DNA of 64,000 bases, from the NCBI RefSeq assembly GCF_001050035.1, contig NZ_CVTA01000033.1:124001-188000 (forward strand), written 5' to 3'. Under the pieces are notes generated by a model. That model was not told where the DNA came from and searched no databases. It worked only from the letters and a program-made list of their open reading frames with translations. Below are positions 7,728-15,751 of this stretch, piece by piece (position 1 is the stretch's first letter; every line of letters starts with the position of its first letter). Position numbers and translations under genes: made by a program. This DNA comes from Mycolicibacterium komanii (GTDB taxonomy: Bacteria > Actinomycetota > Actinomycetes > Mycobacteriales > Mycobacteriaceae).

Positions 7728-8638
7728 TGCGAGTTCTGGTAGCCGGCGCGACGAGCGTGCCGGGTCTTCCCCTGTTGCGCGAGCTGAACAACCGCGGCCA
7801 CGAGGTCATCGGGTTGACGCGGTCGTCGTCAAAGACCGACGCGATCGCGGCTGCGGGTGCCAGAGCCGTCGTCGCCGACGTGTTCGACCCCGACGACATC
7901 GACAAGGTGGTCGCCGACGTCGGCCCCGAGGTCGTCGTGTCACTGTTGACCACGCTGCCGAAGCGAGGACCCATGCGGGTCAAAGACTTCGAACCCGCGA
8001 GGAAGCTGTGGGGGACAGGTGCGCCGAATCTGCTGGCGGCCGCGCAGCGTGCCGGTGTCCGGCGCGTCGTCGCCGAATCGGTGATCTTCGCGTACGGCTA
8101 CCCGACCACCGGTCCGGCGATCATCGACGAATCAGACCCCTATCCCGGTCCGCCCCCGAAGGGCGGCGAGGGCATGCTCGGCGCGATGCGGGCAATGGAA
8201 CAGACGGTGCTGACGTCGAGCGACCACAGCGACACCGAGGGAATCGTGTTGCGCTACGGCGCCTTCTACGGCCCGGGGGTACCGCACGACGAGATGTTCG
8301 CGCGGATGGCCAGATGGCGGGTCCGGCTCGACATGGGTGGAAACGGCATCGCGTCGTGGATCCACATCGACGACGTCGCGAAGGCCACCGCGAACGCGCT
8401 CGACCGCGGGCGGGACGGCCAGATCTACAACATCGTCGACGACCGTCCGCAGTCGTTCAACGGCTACCTCCAGGAGATGGCCGAGAAGTTGGGACGCCCT
8501 CGGCAGCTACGCATTCCGCGTGCGCTGCTCAAGGTCGCTGCGCCCTACGGGGTCACCGCCTTCGGCGACACCTGGTTGCCGCTGTCCAACGCCAAGGCCA
8601 AGGCCGAGCTCGGATGGACACCCATTCCCCGAGTCTGA
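7727..8638 (+). CDS. NAD-dependent epimerase/reductase (extended SDR)
   Basis: 303-residue atypical extended short-chain dehydrogenase. The N-terminus MRVLVAGATSVPGLPLLREL is a GxxGxxG-like dinucleotide-binding motif, and the C-terminal part has WIHIDDVAKATANALDRG and YNIVDDRPQSFNGYL as in sugar-nucleotide and flavonol-type epimerases. The canonical YxxxK is not obvious; a FAYGYPTT segment occupies that region. AGGAGG precedes two tandem ATGs; the second (7727) has the better 5-nt spacing, although 7724 is possible. It is cotranscribed with the upstream membrane protein. The substrate is unknown. Confidence 0.82.
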   Translation: MRVLVAGATSVPGLPLLRELNNRGHEVIGLTRSSSKTDAIAAAGARAVVADVFDPDDIDKVVADVGPEVVVSLLTTLPKRGPMRVKDFEPARKLWGTGAPNLLAAAQRAGVRRVVAESVIFAYGYPTTGPAIIDESDPYPGPPPKGGEGMLGAMRAMEQTVLTSSDHSDTEGIVLRYGAFYGPGVPHDEMFARMARWRVRLDMGGNGIASWIHIDDVAKATANALDRGRDGQIYNIVDDRPQSFNGYLQEMAEKLGRPRQLRIPRALLKVAAPYGVTAFGDTWLPLSNAKAKAELGWTPIPRV

Positions 8639-9142
8639 CTAGGCGTAGCCCAGCGCCGCGTTCTCGGCTCGGATGCGGACGTTGAGCACCAGCGCGTTGG
8701 CCGCGGTGAAGACGATCGCGGTCAGCCACGCCGAATGGACGAGGGGCAGCGCCGCGACCTCGACCACCACCGCCGTGTAGTTCGGATGGTGCAGCCATCG
8801 GTACGGGCCGCGGTCCACGAGCGGTGCGCCCGGGATCACGATGAGCCGCGGATTCCACCGCTTGCCCAAAGTCGCCACGCACCACCACCGCAACGCCGTG
8901 CTGGCGCACACGACGGCCACCATCGGCCAGCCGAGGATGGGGATGAACGGCCTGTGCAGCGCGGCCACCTCGACGATGCACGACACCAGGAGCAGCGTGT
9001 GCATCGACACCATCACCGGATAGTGGCCCTGCCCGAATTCCCTGCCGCCGTTGGCGAGAGACCACCGAGTGTTACGTCGTGACACCGCCAGCTCGACCAG
9101 CCGCTCGAGGCCGATTGCGACGATGAACAAGTAGTACGCCAT
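8639..9142 (-). CDS. Isoprenylcysteine carboxyl methyltransferase-like membrane protein
   Basis: 167-residue polytopic protein. The C-terminal catalytic signature is present: ALRWWCVATLGKRWNPR followed by LVDRGPYRWLHHPNYTAV, where the RxxHHPxY element binds S-adenosylmethionine in ICMT proteins. It begins 9 nt after the stop of a type III polyketide synthase in the same direction. In Streptomyces an equivalent pair (SrsA/SrsB) makes and then methylates alkylresorcinol lipids, so the likely role is methylation of the PKS product (inference from family and context). A 5-alpha-reductase-like function is less likely given the motif. Confidence 0.82.
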   Translation of the reverse strand: MAYYLFIVAIGLERLVELAVSRRNTRWSLANGGREFGQGHYPVMVSMHTLLLVSCIVEVAALHRPFIPILGWPMVAVVCASTALRWWCVATLGKRWNPRLIVIPGAPLVDRGPYRWLHHPNYTAVVVEVAALPLVHSAWLTAIVFTAANALVLNVRIRAENAALGYA

Positions 9143-9151
9143 GTCCGGTCC

Positions 9152-10252
9152 TCACCACTTCAACAGAAGCAGCTCGAAGCTGAACCCCGGCCCCATGGCG
9201 AGCAGCACGCCGAACGATCCCGGGGCGGGCGGCGAGGCGAGCGTGCGGTGCAGCACGTCGAGCACCGACGCCGACGAGAAATTCCCGTTCTCCCGCATCG
9301 AGTTCCGGCTGTGCGTGTTCGCCTCCGGCGGCAGGCCGAGCGCGGTGTCGATCGCGTCGAGCACCTTGGGGCCGCCGGGATGACAGATCCACGTGGAAAT
9401 GTCCGCCACCGTGAGCCCGTGGTCGCCGAGGAACGCGGTGACCTCTTCTGAGAGATAGTTGGCGGCCATGTGGGGGACCTCGCGACTCATCACCAGCCCG
9501 AAGCCTTCCGACGAGATGTTCCACCCCATCACGTCGACCGTGTCCGGGAACAACCGACTCCTGGTCGCGAGCACCGCGGGTGCGTGCGCGATCGTCGGGG
9601 GAACGCGGTCGGCGCCCGAGACCACCACGGCCGCCGCGCCGTCGCCGAACAGGCATGCGCCGATCAGCGCCGGAATCGACGTGTCATTGCGCTGCAACGT
9701 CAGTGAGCACAGTTCCACCGAGAGCAGGACCGCGACGTCGGAGCGAAAGCCTCTCAGATAGTCGTGCACACGAGCCATACCGGCTGCGCCTGCGACACAA
9801 CCCAATCCGAACAACGGGATGCGTTTGACGTCGGGCCGCAACCCGATTCGCGACGCCACTCGCGCGTCGATGGTGGGCACGGCGACGCCGGTGCTGGAAA
9901 CGAACACGATGGCGTCGACCTCCTCGGGGGTGACGTGGGCAGCCTCGAGCGCCGATCGCACGGCCTGCTCACCGAGATCGGCGGCGACCTCGATGTAGGC
10001 GTCGTTGGCCTCAGTGAACCCCGAGAGTTCCGGATAGCGGGACAGCGGCAGAGAGAGACTTCGACTCTGCACGCCACTGGTCGCGGCGAAGCGGACGAAC
10101 TCCGGGCCGCCGACGCTGGTGAGCATCTCCGCGACGTCGGCCTGTTCGTAGCGATTCGAGGTGAATGCCACCGCTGTGCCCCCGATACGGGGTGCACCGA
10201 TTCGTTGAACCGCGTCGCTGTCAAGCGACGCGAAGTGAGTTGTATCAGTCAT
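9152..10252 (-). CDS. Type III polyketide synthase (chalcone/alkylresorcinol synthase family)
   Basis: 366-residue thiolase-fold homodimer-type synthase that condenses malonyl-CoA units on an acyl-CoA starter, with no acyl carrier protein. The complete catalytic triad is visible: Cys152 in FGLGCVAGAAG, His291 in ICHPGGPKVLDAI and Asn324 in RENGNFSSAS. The C-terminal GPGFSFELLLLKW is the standard cyclisation-pocket signature. The ATG at 10252 gives the normal family length; the 18-residue upstream extension lacks homology features. A methyltransferase-like gene follows in the same operon, pointing to a methylated alkylresorcinol or alkylpyrone lipid (inferred). Confidence 0.92.
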   Translation of the reverse strand: MTDTTHFASLDSDAVQRIGAPRIGGTAVAFTSNRYEQADVAEMLTSVGGPEFVRFAATSGVQSRSLSLPLSRYPELSGFTEANDAYIEVAADLGEQAVRSALEAAHVTPEEVDAIVFVSSTGVAVPTIDARVASRIGLRPDVKRIPLFGLGCVAGAAGMARVHDYLRGFRSDVAVLLSVELCSLTLQRNDTSIPALIGACLFGDGAAAVVVSGADRVPPTIAHAPAVLATRSRLFPDTVDVMGWNISSEGFGLVMSREVPHMAANYLSEEVTAFLGDHGLTVADISTWICHPGGPKVLDAIDTALGLPPEANTHSRNSMRENGNFSSASVLDVLHRTLASPPAPGSFGVLLAMGPGFSFELLLLKW

Positions 10253-10321
10253 GTAGTGCTGAACGCCGCTGCAGGCAGAATCGTTGCCCGAGGTGACGCA
10301 TCGCACAGCGAGTTGTGCTGA

Positions 10322-10344
10322 AATCCCTTGCGGCCGAAGGGATT
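10322..10344. terminator. Hairpin AATCCCTT/AAGGGATT between echA21-like and PKS genes
   Basis: Perfect 8-bp stem (10322-10329 with 10337-10344) and a 7-nt GC-rich loop, in the 153-bp gap between the stop of the echA21-like gene and the start of the PKS gene, both leftward. No clear T-run follows, so termination would have to be of the U-tract-independent kind reported in mycobacteria. It could also be part of the PKS leader. Confidence 0.4.
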
Positions 10345-10405
10345 CTGTACGCCTAGTTCCTGATGGAAAGCCGGGAAACCGGTGGGAATGTGCTGGGAGT
10401 CAACG

Positions 10406-11221
10406 CTATTCGCCGGTGAACTTCGGAGGCCGCTTCTCGAACATCGCCTTGACCGCCTCGCCGAGATCCTTCGACGGCAGGAACGCCGAATTCCACGCTG
10501 CTACATAGCGCAAACTCTCCGACACCCTGGCGATGCGCTGCTGGTCGAGCACATCCTTGATGCCGTGCACGGTCAGGGGCGGGTTGGCGGCGATCTCGGC
10601 GGCGGTCGCGTGCGCCGCGGCGAGTGAGGCGTCGGCGTCGTCGTACACGTCGTTGACCAGACCGATCTTCTCGGCCCGGGCTGCGTCGATGTCCTTACCG
10701 GTCAGGGTCAGCTCGCGCAGGTGCCCGTCGGAGAGGATCAGCGGCAACCGGGCCAGCGAGCCCACGTCGGCGACGATCGCCAGCTTCACCTCGCGCACGG
10801 AGAACTTCGCGTCGGCGCTGGCGTAGCGGATGTCGACGGCGCTGATCAAGTCGACGCCGCCACCGATGCACCAGCCGTGGACCGAGGCGATGGTGGGGGT
10901 GCGGCAGTCCGCGACCGCGTTGATGGCGCCCTGCATCTTCTGCAGCGTGGTGTGGAACTCGAGGCGGCCCTTGGCGCCGGACTCCAGGCCGGGCAGGCTG
11001 CCGCCCATCGCGACCAGGTCGAGCCCGTAGCTGAAGTTCTTGCCCGACCCGGTCAGCACGATGGCGCGGACCTCGGGATCGGCGTCGAGCGTGCCGAACA
11101 CGTCGGGCAGCTCGGCCCAGAACGCCGGGCCCATGGCGTTGCCCTTGCCCGGCCCGATCAGCGTCACGCGTGCGACGTGATCGGAGATGTCAACGGTGAC
11201 GGATTCGTAGGTCTCGCCCAT
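10406..11221 (-). CDS. echA21: Enoyl-CoA hydratase/isomerase family protein (EchA21-like)
   Basis: 271-residue crotonase. The oxyanion-hole motifs are present: SGKNFSYGLDLVAMGG and SVHGWCIGGGVDLISAVDIRYAS. The active-site region reads LAIVADVGSLARLP, with an Asp as in delta3,5-delta2,4-dienoyl-CoA isomerases rather than the two Glu residues of classical hydratases, so dienoyl-CoA isomerisation during beta-oxidation of unsaturated acyl chains is a reasonable guess. The C-terminal KAMFEKRPPKFTGE resembles typical crotonase tails. It is leftward, with a lipoprotein gene 31 nt upstream on the same strand. Confidence 0.88.
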   Translation of the reverse strand: MGETYESVTVDISDHVARVTLIGPGKGNAMGPAFWAELPDVFGTLDADPEVRAIVLTGSGKNFSYGLDLVAMGGSLPGLESGAKGRLEFHTTLQKMQGAINAVADCRTPTIASVHGWCIGGGVDLISAVDIRYASADAKFSVREVKLAIVADVGSLARLPLILSDGHLRELTLTGKDIDAARAEKIGLVNDVYDDADASLAAAHATAAEIAANPPLTVHGIKDVLDQQRIARVSESLRYVAAWNSAFLPSKDLGEAVKAMFEKRPPKFTGE

Positions 11222-11252
11222 GGGCCAACACGCTAGTTGGTCGGCCCCGCGC

Positions 11253-11690
11253 TCACCCCGGCGGCTTGCCCAGCAGAACCTCGTTCACCGTGGCGCTGGG
11301 CAGGAACTGGCACGCGGCGTCGACCAGCATCTGTCCGATGCCCTCGCCGTCGGGGCCGAGCGGGTTGCCCTCCTGGTTGAGGATCTCGCGGATGACGGCA
11401 ACCTGGGTCGCTTCGTCGAGCCCGTTGTACTCGTCGCATTTCATCGACAACGCGTTCGGCGGTGCCGGGACCACCGGGACGTCGGTGTTGCGTGTCGGCA
11501 GCGGAATGTCGGGCAGCCCGATGTCGGCAAGCCCCGGAATCGACGGAGACGTCGGCCGTGTCGGCGAGGTGGTCAACGGTGGCCCGGGTTCGGTCGTCAT
11601 CGCGACGGATCCCTCGGTGGTGCGCGAGCATCCCGCCGCGACACCGGCCAAGACCAGCACCGCCGCCGCCACTCGCACGTGCGTCCTCAT
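11253..11690 (-). CDS. Conserved mycobacterial lipoprotein, function unknown
   Basis: 145 residues with a lipoprotein signal peptide ending VLAGVAAGC (lipobox, Cys21). A Pro/Thr-rich linker (residues 30-75) is followed by a small C-terminal domain holding two cysteines (MKCDEYNGLDEATQV and VDAACQFLP) that could form a disulfide outside the membrane. A TATCGT box lies 7 nt upstream of the ATG, giving a leaderless transcript and a back-to-back promoter with the divergent gene 41 bp away. No function is recognised. Confidence 0.82.
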   Translation of the reverse strand: MRTHVRVAAAVLVLAGVAAGCSRTTEGSVAMTTEPGPPLTTSPTRPTSPSIPGLADIGLPDIPLPTRNTDVPVVPAPPNALSMKCDEYNGLDEATQVAVIREILNQEGNPLGPDGEGIGQMLVDAACQFLPSATVNEVLLGKPPG

Positions 11691-11731
11691 CTCGGCAACG
11701 ATAACGCCCCATCGCGACGTAGCGTGGCGTC

Positions 11732-12310
11732 ATGCCCGATGACTTGCGTGCAGGACCCGAATCACCGCCGACCGACGAACTGCGAGGTGCGGAGAAATCC
11801 TTCGCCGTGCTGCAGCACGTGCTGCACGGCATCGCCGCCGACGATCTGCACAAGCAGACGCCGTGCCGGGAATTCGACGTGGCGGCGCTGACCGACCACC
11901 TGCTCAACTCGATCGCGATTCTCGGCGCGATGGCGGGCGCGGAGTCACCCGAGCGCGACCGCGACGCCCCGATCGAGCAGCAGGTGGTGTTCGCGGCGCG
12001 CTCGGCGCTCGACGCCTGGCAGCGGCGCGGGCTGGACGGCACCGTGGAGTTCGGCGGCAACGAGGTGCCGGCCCGGGTGATGGTCGGCATTCTGTCGCTG
12101 GAGTTCCTGGTGCACGCGTGGGACTACGCCGCGGCGGTGGGACGCGAGGTCACCGCACCCGAGTCGTTGTCCGACTATGTGCTGGACCTGGCGCGCAAGA
12201 TCATCACCCCGGAGGGGCGCGCCAACGCCGGCTTCGACGACCCGATCGATGTCGGCGCCGACGCCGATGCGCTGACCCGGCTGCTCGCCTACACCGGCCG
12301 CCAGGCCTAG
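11732..12310 (+). CDS. TIGR03086/DinB-like mycothiol-dependent-enzyme-fold protein (Rv3773c-like)
   Basis: 192-residue four-helix protein of the maleylpyruvate isomerase N-terminal/DinB superfamily. The diagnostic pieces are LHKQTPCREFDVAALTDHLLNSI, with a His that usually binds metal, and the second helix pair SLEFLVHAWDYAAAVGR, which carries the HxWD motif. Family members may be metal-dependent thiol-transferases using mycothiol, but this subfamily is uncharacterised. TAGCGT sits 6 nt before the ATG (leaderless). It ends 2 bp before the convergent GXWXG gene. Confidence 0.83.
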   Translation: MPDDLRAGPESPPTDELRGAEKSFAVLQHVLHGIAADDLHKQTPCREFDVAALTDHLLNSIAILGAMAGAESPERDRDAPIEQQVVFAARSALDAWQRRGLDGTVEFGGNEVPARVMVGILSLEFLVHAWDYAAAVGREVTAPESLSDYVLDLARKIITPEGRANAGFDDPIDVGADADALTRLLAYTGRQA

Positions 12311-12312
12311 CG

Positions 12313-12774
12313 CTACACCCGCTCGAGGTAGAAGTACAGGTGCCGGTCCCCGTCGAGCGCGCCCTTGCCGTTCATGATGCCGACGACGGCGCTCTCGTCG
12401 ACGACCTTGAAATGGTCGTGCACCGGCGCGCCGTCGTAGACCATCGAGGCCGTCACCTCGCCGCGGAACTCCTCCATCCACAGGCTGGCCTCGCCCTTCA
12501 TGGCCTCGGTGTTGGAGAACCTGTTGCCGTCGGCGTCCAGGCACACCAGGGGCTTGGCGTCGGTCGCGGAATGGAAGGTCTTGCCGAACCAGTTGAGGCG
12601 CTGCATGAACCCGTTGGCCTTGTGACCGGTGTGGAACTCGCCGCCCTTCCACTCGCCGATCATGAAGTCGATGGTGGCCGGGGTGAGCGTCGCCCAGAAC
12701 TCGTCGAGCTCGGCGTCGGTGAGGGTGTCGGTGCGCTGCTTGAGCGCATCGAAGGTTTCGCGGGCGTCGCTCAT
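12313..12774 (-). CDS. GXWXG/DUF4334 domain protein
   Basis: 153-residue protein with the GXWXG motif in MIGEWKGGEFHTGH (residues about 38-51), followed by the DUF4334 region MQRLNWFGKTFHSATDAKPLVC and MVYDGAPVHDHFKVVDESAVVGIMN. The fold is small and beta-rich, and no catalytic role is established. The ATG at 12774 overlaps the hisC2 stop (ATGA), so it is translationally coupled to hisC2. Upstream in-frame sequence lies inside hisC2 and is rejected as a start. Confidence 0.85.
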   Translation of the reverse strand: MSDARETFDALKQRTDTLTDAELDEFWATLTPATIDFMIGEWKGGEFHTGHKANGFMQRLNWFGKTFHSATDAKPLVCLDADGNRFSNTEAMKGEASLWMEEFRGEVTASMVYDGAPVHDHFKVVDESAVVGIMNGKGALDGDRHLYFYLERV

Positions 12775-13826
12775 GGCGGTCCTATCCATCGGCGGGCGAA
12801 CTCGAGAAACGCGTCGTTCTCGTGCGTGGCCGCGACGGTGACGCGCACCCCGTCGTCGCCATAGGGCCGCACGATGATGCGGTTGTCCGCCGACGCCTCG
12901 GCGAACTCCTGCGCGCGCCCCTGCAGTGGCAGCCAGACGAAGTTGGCCTGCGAGTCGGGCACGGTGTAGCCGGCGGCGCGCAGTGCGTCGGTGACCCTGA
13001 CGCGTTCGGCGACCACCGCGTCGGTGCGCTCGAGCAGCTCGTCGGCGGCATCCAGCGAGGCGATGGCGGCGGCCTGCGACACGCTGGTCGCGGTGAACGG
13101 CACGTACACCTTGCCGAGCGCCGTGATGAGATCCGGGTCGCCCACCGCATAGCCCACCCGCAGGCCCGCCAGGCCGTAGGCCTTCGAAAACGTCCGCAGC
13201 ACAACCAGGTTGGGATGCGAGCGGACCAGGCCGAAGCTGTCGGGAACCATCGGATCGCGGATGTACTCGACGTAGGCCTCGTCGAGCGCGATCACGATGT
13301 GCGGCGGCACCGCGGCGACGAAGCGGGCGAGCGCATCGGGTGCGACGACCGTCCCCGTCGGGTTGTTCGGATTGCACACGAAGATCAGCCGGGTGCGGTC
13401 GGTGATCGCGGCCAGCATGGCGTCGAGGTCGTGCGTGTGGTCGGTCAGCGGCACCGGAACGGGCGTGGCGCCCGCGGTGCGCACCTGCAGCGGATAGATC
13501 TCGAAGCTGCGCCACCCGAACAGCACCTCGTCGCCGACGGTCGAGGTGATCTGGATCAGCTGCTGGCACAGGCTGACCGACCCGCAGCCCACCGAAATGT
13601 GCTCGGGGGCGAAGTTGACGTGCTTGGCGAGCCGCTCGCGAAGCTCGACGTAGCCGTTGTCGGGGTAGCGGTTGATGTTGCCGATCGCGTCCTCGATCGC
13701 GGCCCGCACGCTCGGCAGCGGGGGATGCACCGTTTCGTTGCTGGCGATCTTGATTGCGCCCGGAACCGTCCTGCCCGGGGTGTAAGCGGGCAGATCAGCC
13801 AGTTCGGGACGCAGCCGGACGTTCAC
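12771..13826 (-). CDS. hisC2: Histidinol-phosphate/aromatic aminotransferase HisC2 (Rv3772-like)
   Basis: 351-residue fold-type I aminotransferase. The PLP lysine is in VLRTFSKAYGLAGLRVGY, the cofactor Asn/Asp are in FVCNPNNPTGTV and IALDEAYVEY, and the substrate-phosphate region is SVGCGSVSLCQQL. The mycobacterial orthologue is reported as an aromatic (phenylalanine-type) aminotransferase rather than a dedicated histidine enzyme. The start is a GTG at 13826, with TAAACT exactly 6 nt upstream, so the message is leaderless. It is cotranscribed with the GXWXG gene. Confidence 0.92.
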   Translation of the reverse strand: MNVRLRPELADLPAYTPGRTVPGAIKIASNETVHPPLPSVRAAIEDAIGNINRYPDNGYVELRERLAKHVNFAPEHISVGCGSVSLCQQLIQITSTVGDEVLFGWRSFEIYPLQVRTAGATPVPVPLTDHTHDLDAMLAAITDRTRLIFVCNPNNPTGTVVAPDALARFVAAVPPHIVIALDEAYVEYIRDPMVPDSFGLVRSHPNLVVLRTFSKAYGLAGLRVGYAVGDPDLITALGKVYVPFTATSVSQAAAIASLDAADELLERTDAVVAERVRVTDALRAAGYTVPDSQANFVWLPLQGRAQEFAEASADNRIIVRPYGDDGVRVTVAATHENDAFLEFARRWIGPP

Positions 13827-13909
13827 CGCACCAGTTTATGGGTCGGCCCAATGCGCTTTGCCTCGCGCGGTAGGCCATGTGTACGCTGTCGGATCGGCGG
13901 TAATCGTCA

Positions 13910-14001
13910 GGAGGCGTGCCAGAGCGGCCGAATGGGGCTCACTGCTAATGAGTTGTCGCCCTCAAAGGCGACCGGAGGTTCAAATCCTCTCGCCTCCGCC
14001 A
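13910..14001 (+). tRNA. tRNA-Ser(GCU)
   Basis: Class II tRNA. Acceptor GGAGGCG (13910-13916) pairs with CGCCTCC (13991-13997), discriminator G, and CCA is encoded at 13999-14001. The anticodon loop CTGCTAA gives GCT. Long variable arm; T-loop GGTTCAAATCC. Confidence 0.96.
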
Positions 14002-14047
14002 CGGCTGACTACGTCAGCCGAACAATTGAACACTGAAGATCGACCAT

Positions 14048-14120
14048 GCGCCCGTAGCTCAACGGATAGAGCATCTGACTACGGATCAGAAGGTTAGGGG
14101 TTCGAATCCCTTCGGGCGCG
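14048..14120 (+). tRNA. tRNA-Arg(ACG)
   Basis: 73-nt tRNA. GCGCCCG (14048-14054) pairs with CGGGCGC (14113-14119), discriminator G. The anticodon loop CTACGGA gives ACG, with the adenosine expected to be converted to inosine. The enzyme that does this, TadA, is encoded 12 kb downstream in this window. CCA is not encoded. Confidence 0.96.
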
Positions 14121-14237
14121 CTCTCTCATCCTCCGAGCGCGCGCTTGTTCGCGCCGTTACTCGCGATATGCGCACACATCCGTACGTTCGGCGCGGCCCC
14201 GGTCGCGCCGATTGCGGCGCCCACTAGATTGGGAACA

Positions 14238-14741
14238 GTGCGGCTGTTGTTGATCGCCGATACTCACGTCCCCAAGCGCGCCAAGGACCTGCCCCCGCGG
14301 GTGTGGGACGAAGTGACGAAAGCCGACGTCGTCGTGCACGCAGGCGACTGGGTGGACCCGTCGCTGCTCGACGCGCTGGAGGTTCGCGCCAGGCGTCTGG
14401 TCGCCTGCTGGGGCAACAACGACGGTGCCGAGTTGAGGCGCCGGCTGCCCGAACGCGCCGATGTCACGCTCGACGGGCTGCGCTTCACCGTCGTGCACGA
14501 GACTGGCGCGGCGACCGGCCGCGAAGCCCGCATGGCCAGGGCCTATCCCGACACCGACGTGCTGGTGTTCGGTCACAGCCACATCCCATGGGACACCACC
14601 GCGAAAACCGGCCTGCGACTACTGAATCCGGGCTCTCCGACCGACCGGCGCCGCCAACCGCACTGCACGTACATGACCGCGACGGTGCGCAAGGGCACGC
14701 TGTCCGACGTCATCCTGCACCGGCTGGACCGCCATGCGTGA
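14238..14741 (+). CDS. YfcE/MJ0936-type metallophosphoesterase
   Basis: 167-residue calcineurin-like phosphodiesterase. All metal-binding motifs are present: LIADTHVP (D-x-H), HAGDWVD (GD), WGNNDG (GNxD), HETG and FGHSHIP (GHxH). Members hydrolyse artificial phosphodiesters and may process cyclic or nucleotide substrates. The start is GTG at 14238, with TAGATT 7 nt upstream (leaderless); in-frame extensions further upstream have no motif. The last 8 nt overlap the next gene, so the two form an operon. Confidence 0.88.
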   Translation: MRLLLIADTHVPKRAKDLPPRVWDEVTKADVVVHAGDWVDPSLLDALEVRARRLVACWGNNDGAELRRRLPERADVTLDGLRFTVVHETGAATGREARMARAYPDTDVLVFGHSHIPWDTTAKTGLRLLNPGSPTDRRRQPHCTYMTATVRKGTLSDVILHRLDRHA

Positions 14742-15144
14742 CCGCCCGGCGCGGGTGACCGACGTGCACGAGATCGCCGCGGCCATGCCGCACGTCACGC
14801 GTATCGAGGGTCCCAAGGGCAACGCGATCTATCAGGTCGGCGGCAAGTCGTTCGTGTTCTTTCGCACGCCGCAGCCCGACGCCGAGGATCCGGAGACCGG
14901 CGAACGCTACGCCGACGTGATCATGATCTGGGTCGAGTCGGAGATGGACAAGCTGGCGCTGATCCAGGACCCCGAGTCACCGTTCTTCACCACTGACCGC
15001 TTCGAAGGTCATCCCTCGGTGCTGGTGCGCGCCAGCCGATTACGCGAGATCGGCAAGGTCGAGCTGACCGAGCTGATCCAGGACGCGTGGCTCTCTCGCG
15101 CTTCCAAACGCCGCGCCGACCGGTGGCTGGCCGAGCAGGGCTAG
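14734..15144 (+). CDS. MmcQ/YjbR family protein
   Basis: 136-residue member of the CyaY-like MmcQ/YjbR family (PF04237). Recognisable segments are GPKGNAIYQVGGKSFVFF, PFFTTDRFEGHPSVLVRASRL and the C-terminal LIQDAWLSRASKRRADRWL. The family is described as DNA-binding, without a defined role. It overlaps the preceding phosphodiesterase gene by 8 nt and ends 7 bp before a convergent cupin gene. Confidence 0.85.
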   Translation: MRDRPARVTDVHEIAAAMPHVTRIEGPKGNAIYQVGGKSFVFFRTPQPDAEDPETGERYADVIMIWVESEMDKLALIQDPESPFFTTDRFEGHPSVLVRASRLREIGKVELTELIQDAWLSRASKRRADRWLAEQG

Positions 15145-15151
15145 CTCCTGA

Positions 15152-15700
15152 CTATCTGGTCGGCACGTTGGCGTGCTCTGCCCCGCAGATGAACACGGCC
15201 ATCCGGGCCGGCGTATCGCCCGGGTTCTTCCACCGGTGCCGGGTCCCGTTCTGCACGACGGTGTCGCCCGGGTGCAGGGTCATTTCGGCGCCGTCGTCGA
15301 GCTCGAGCACGACCGTGCCCTCGAGCACCACCTCGAAGTCGACCGTGTCCGTCGTGTGCATGCCCGGATCGGTGTAGTCCATGTAGCCGAGCATGCCGGG
15401 CAGCTTCTCCTCCATCTCCAGCATCGCCTCGTCGATGTCGAGGGCCTCCGGGGCCTGGGCGCCGTGCGACGGCGGCAACGTCAGCATCGCGAACCGAAAA
15501 CCGCCGACGGGCGGAAAGTAGTTGTGCCACTGCGGCATCGAACCATCGCCGGGAAACCGGCAGGGCTCGTCGCCACCCCACAACAGGTGGTTCTCGAAGC
15601 CCGGCATCAGCATCGTCTCGATCGGTGCGACCTCGTCGTCGCTGACGAACACGGACTTGCCTGACGGATCGTGACCGGTCACCACTCGGCGTACATGCAT
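15152..15700 (-). CDS. Cupin domain protein
   Basis: 182-residue protein with a conserved RmlC-type cupin near the C-terminus: DPGMHTTDTVDFEVVLEGTV (metal-binding HxxxxxxE-type motif 1), LHPGDTVVQNGTRHRWKNPG (motif 2) and a final AVFICGAEHAN. The N-terminal half (RRVVTGHDPSGKSVFVSDDEV) is typical of the actinobacterial cupin family related to gentisate-dioxygenase-like proteins. The ATG at 15700 is chosen (ATGCATGTA); it is divergent from the alkylsulfatase, with 51 bp between them. Activity is unknown. Confidence 0.85.
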   Translation of the reverse strand: MHVRRVVTGHDPSGKSVFVSDDEVAPIETMLMPGFENHLLWGGDEPCRFPGDGSMPQWHNYFPPVGGFRFAMLTLPPSHGAQAPEALDIDEAMLEMEEKLPGMLGYMDYTDPGMHTTDTVDFEVVLEGTVVLELDDGAEMTLHPGDTVVQNGTRHRWKNPGDTPARMAVFICGAEHANVPTR

Positions 15701-15751
15701 GGGCTCAGTGAACCAGCCCCGCGCCGACGCGGGGATGAATATCGTGACGCC

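Noticed and set aside
12822..14036. 404-residue rightward frame over hisC2 and tRNA-Ser(GCU)
   Set aside because: Antisense to hisC2 and runs through a tRNA gene; composition typical of a shadow frame.
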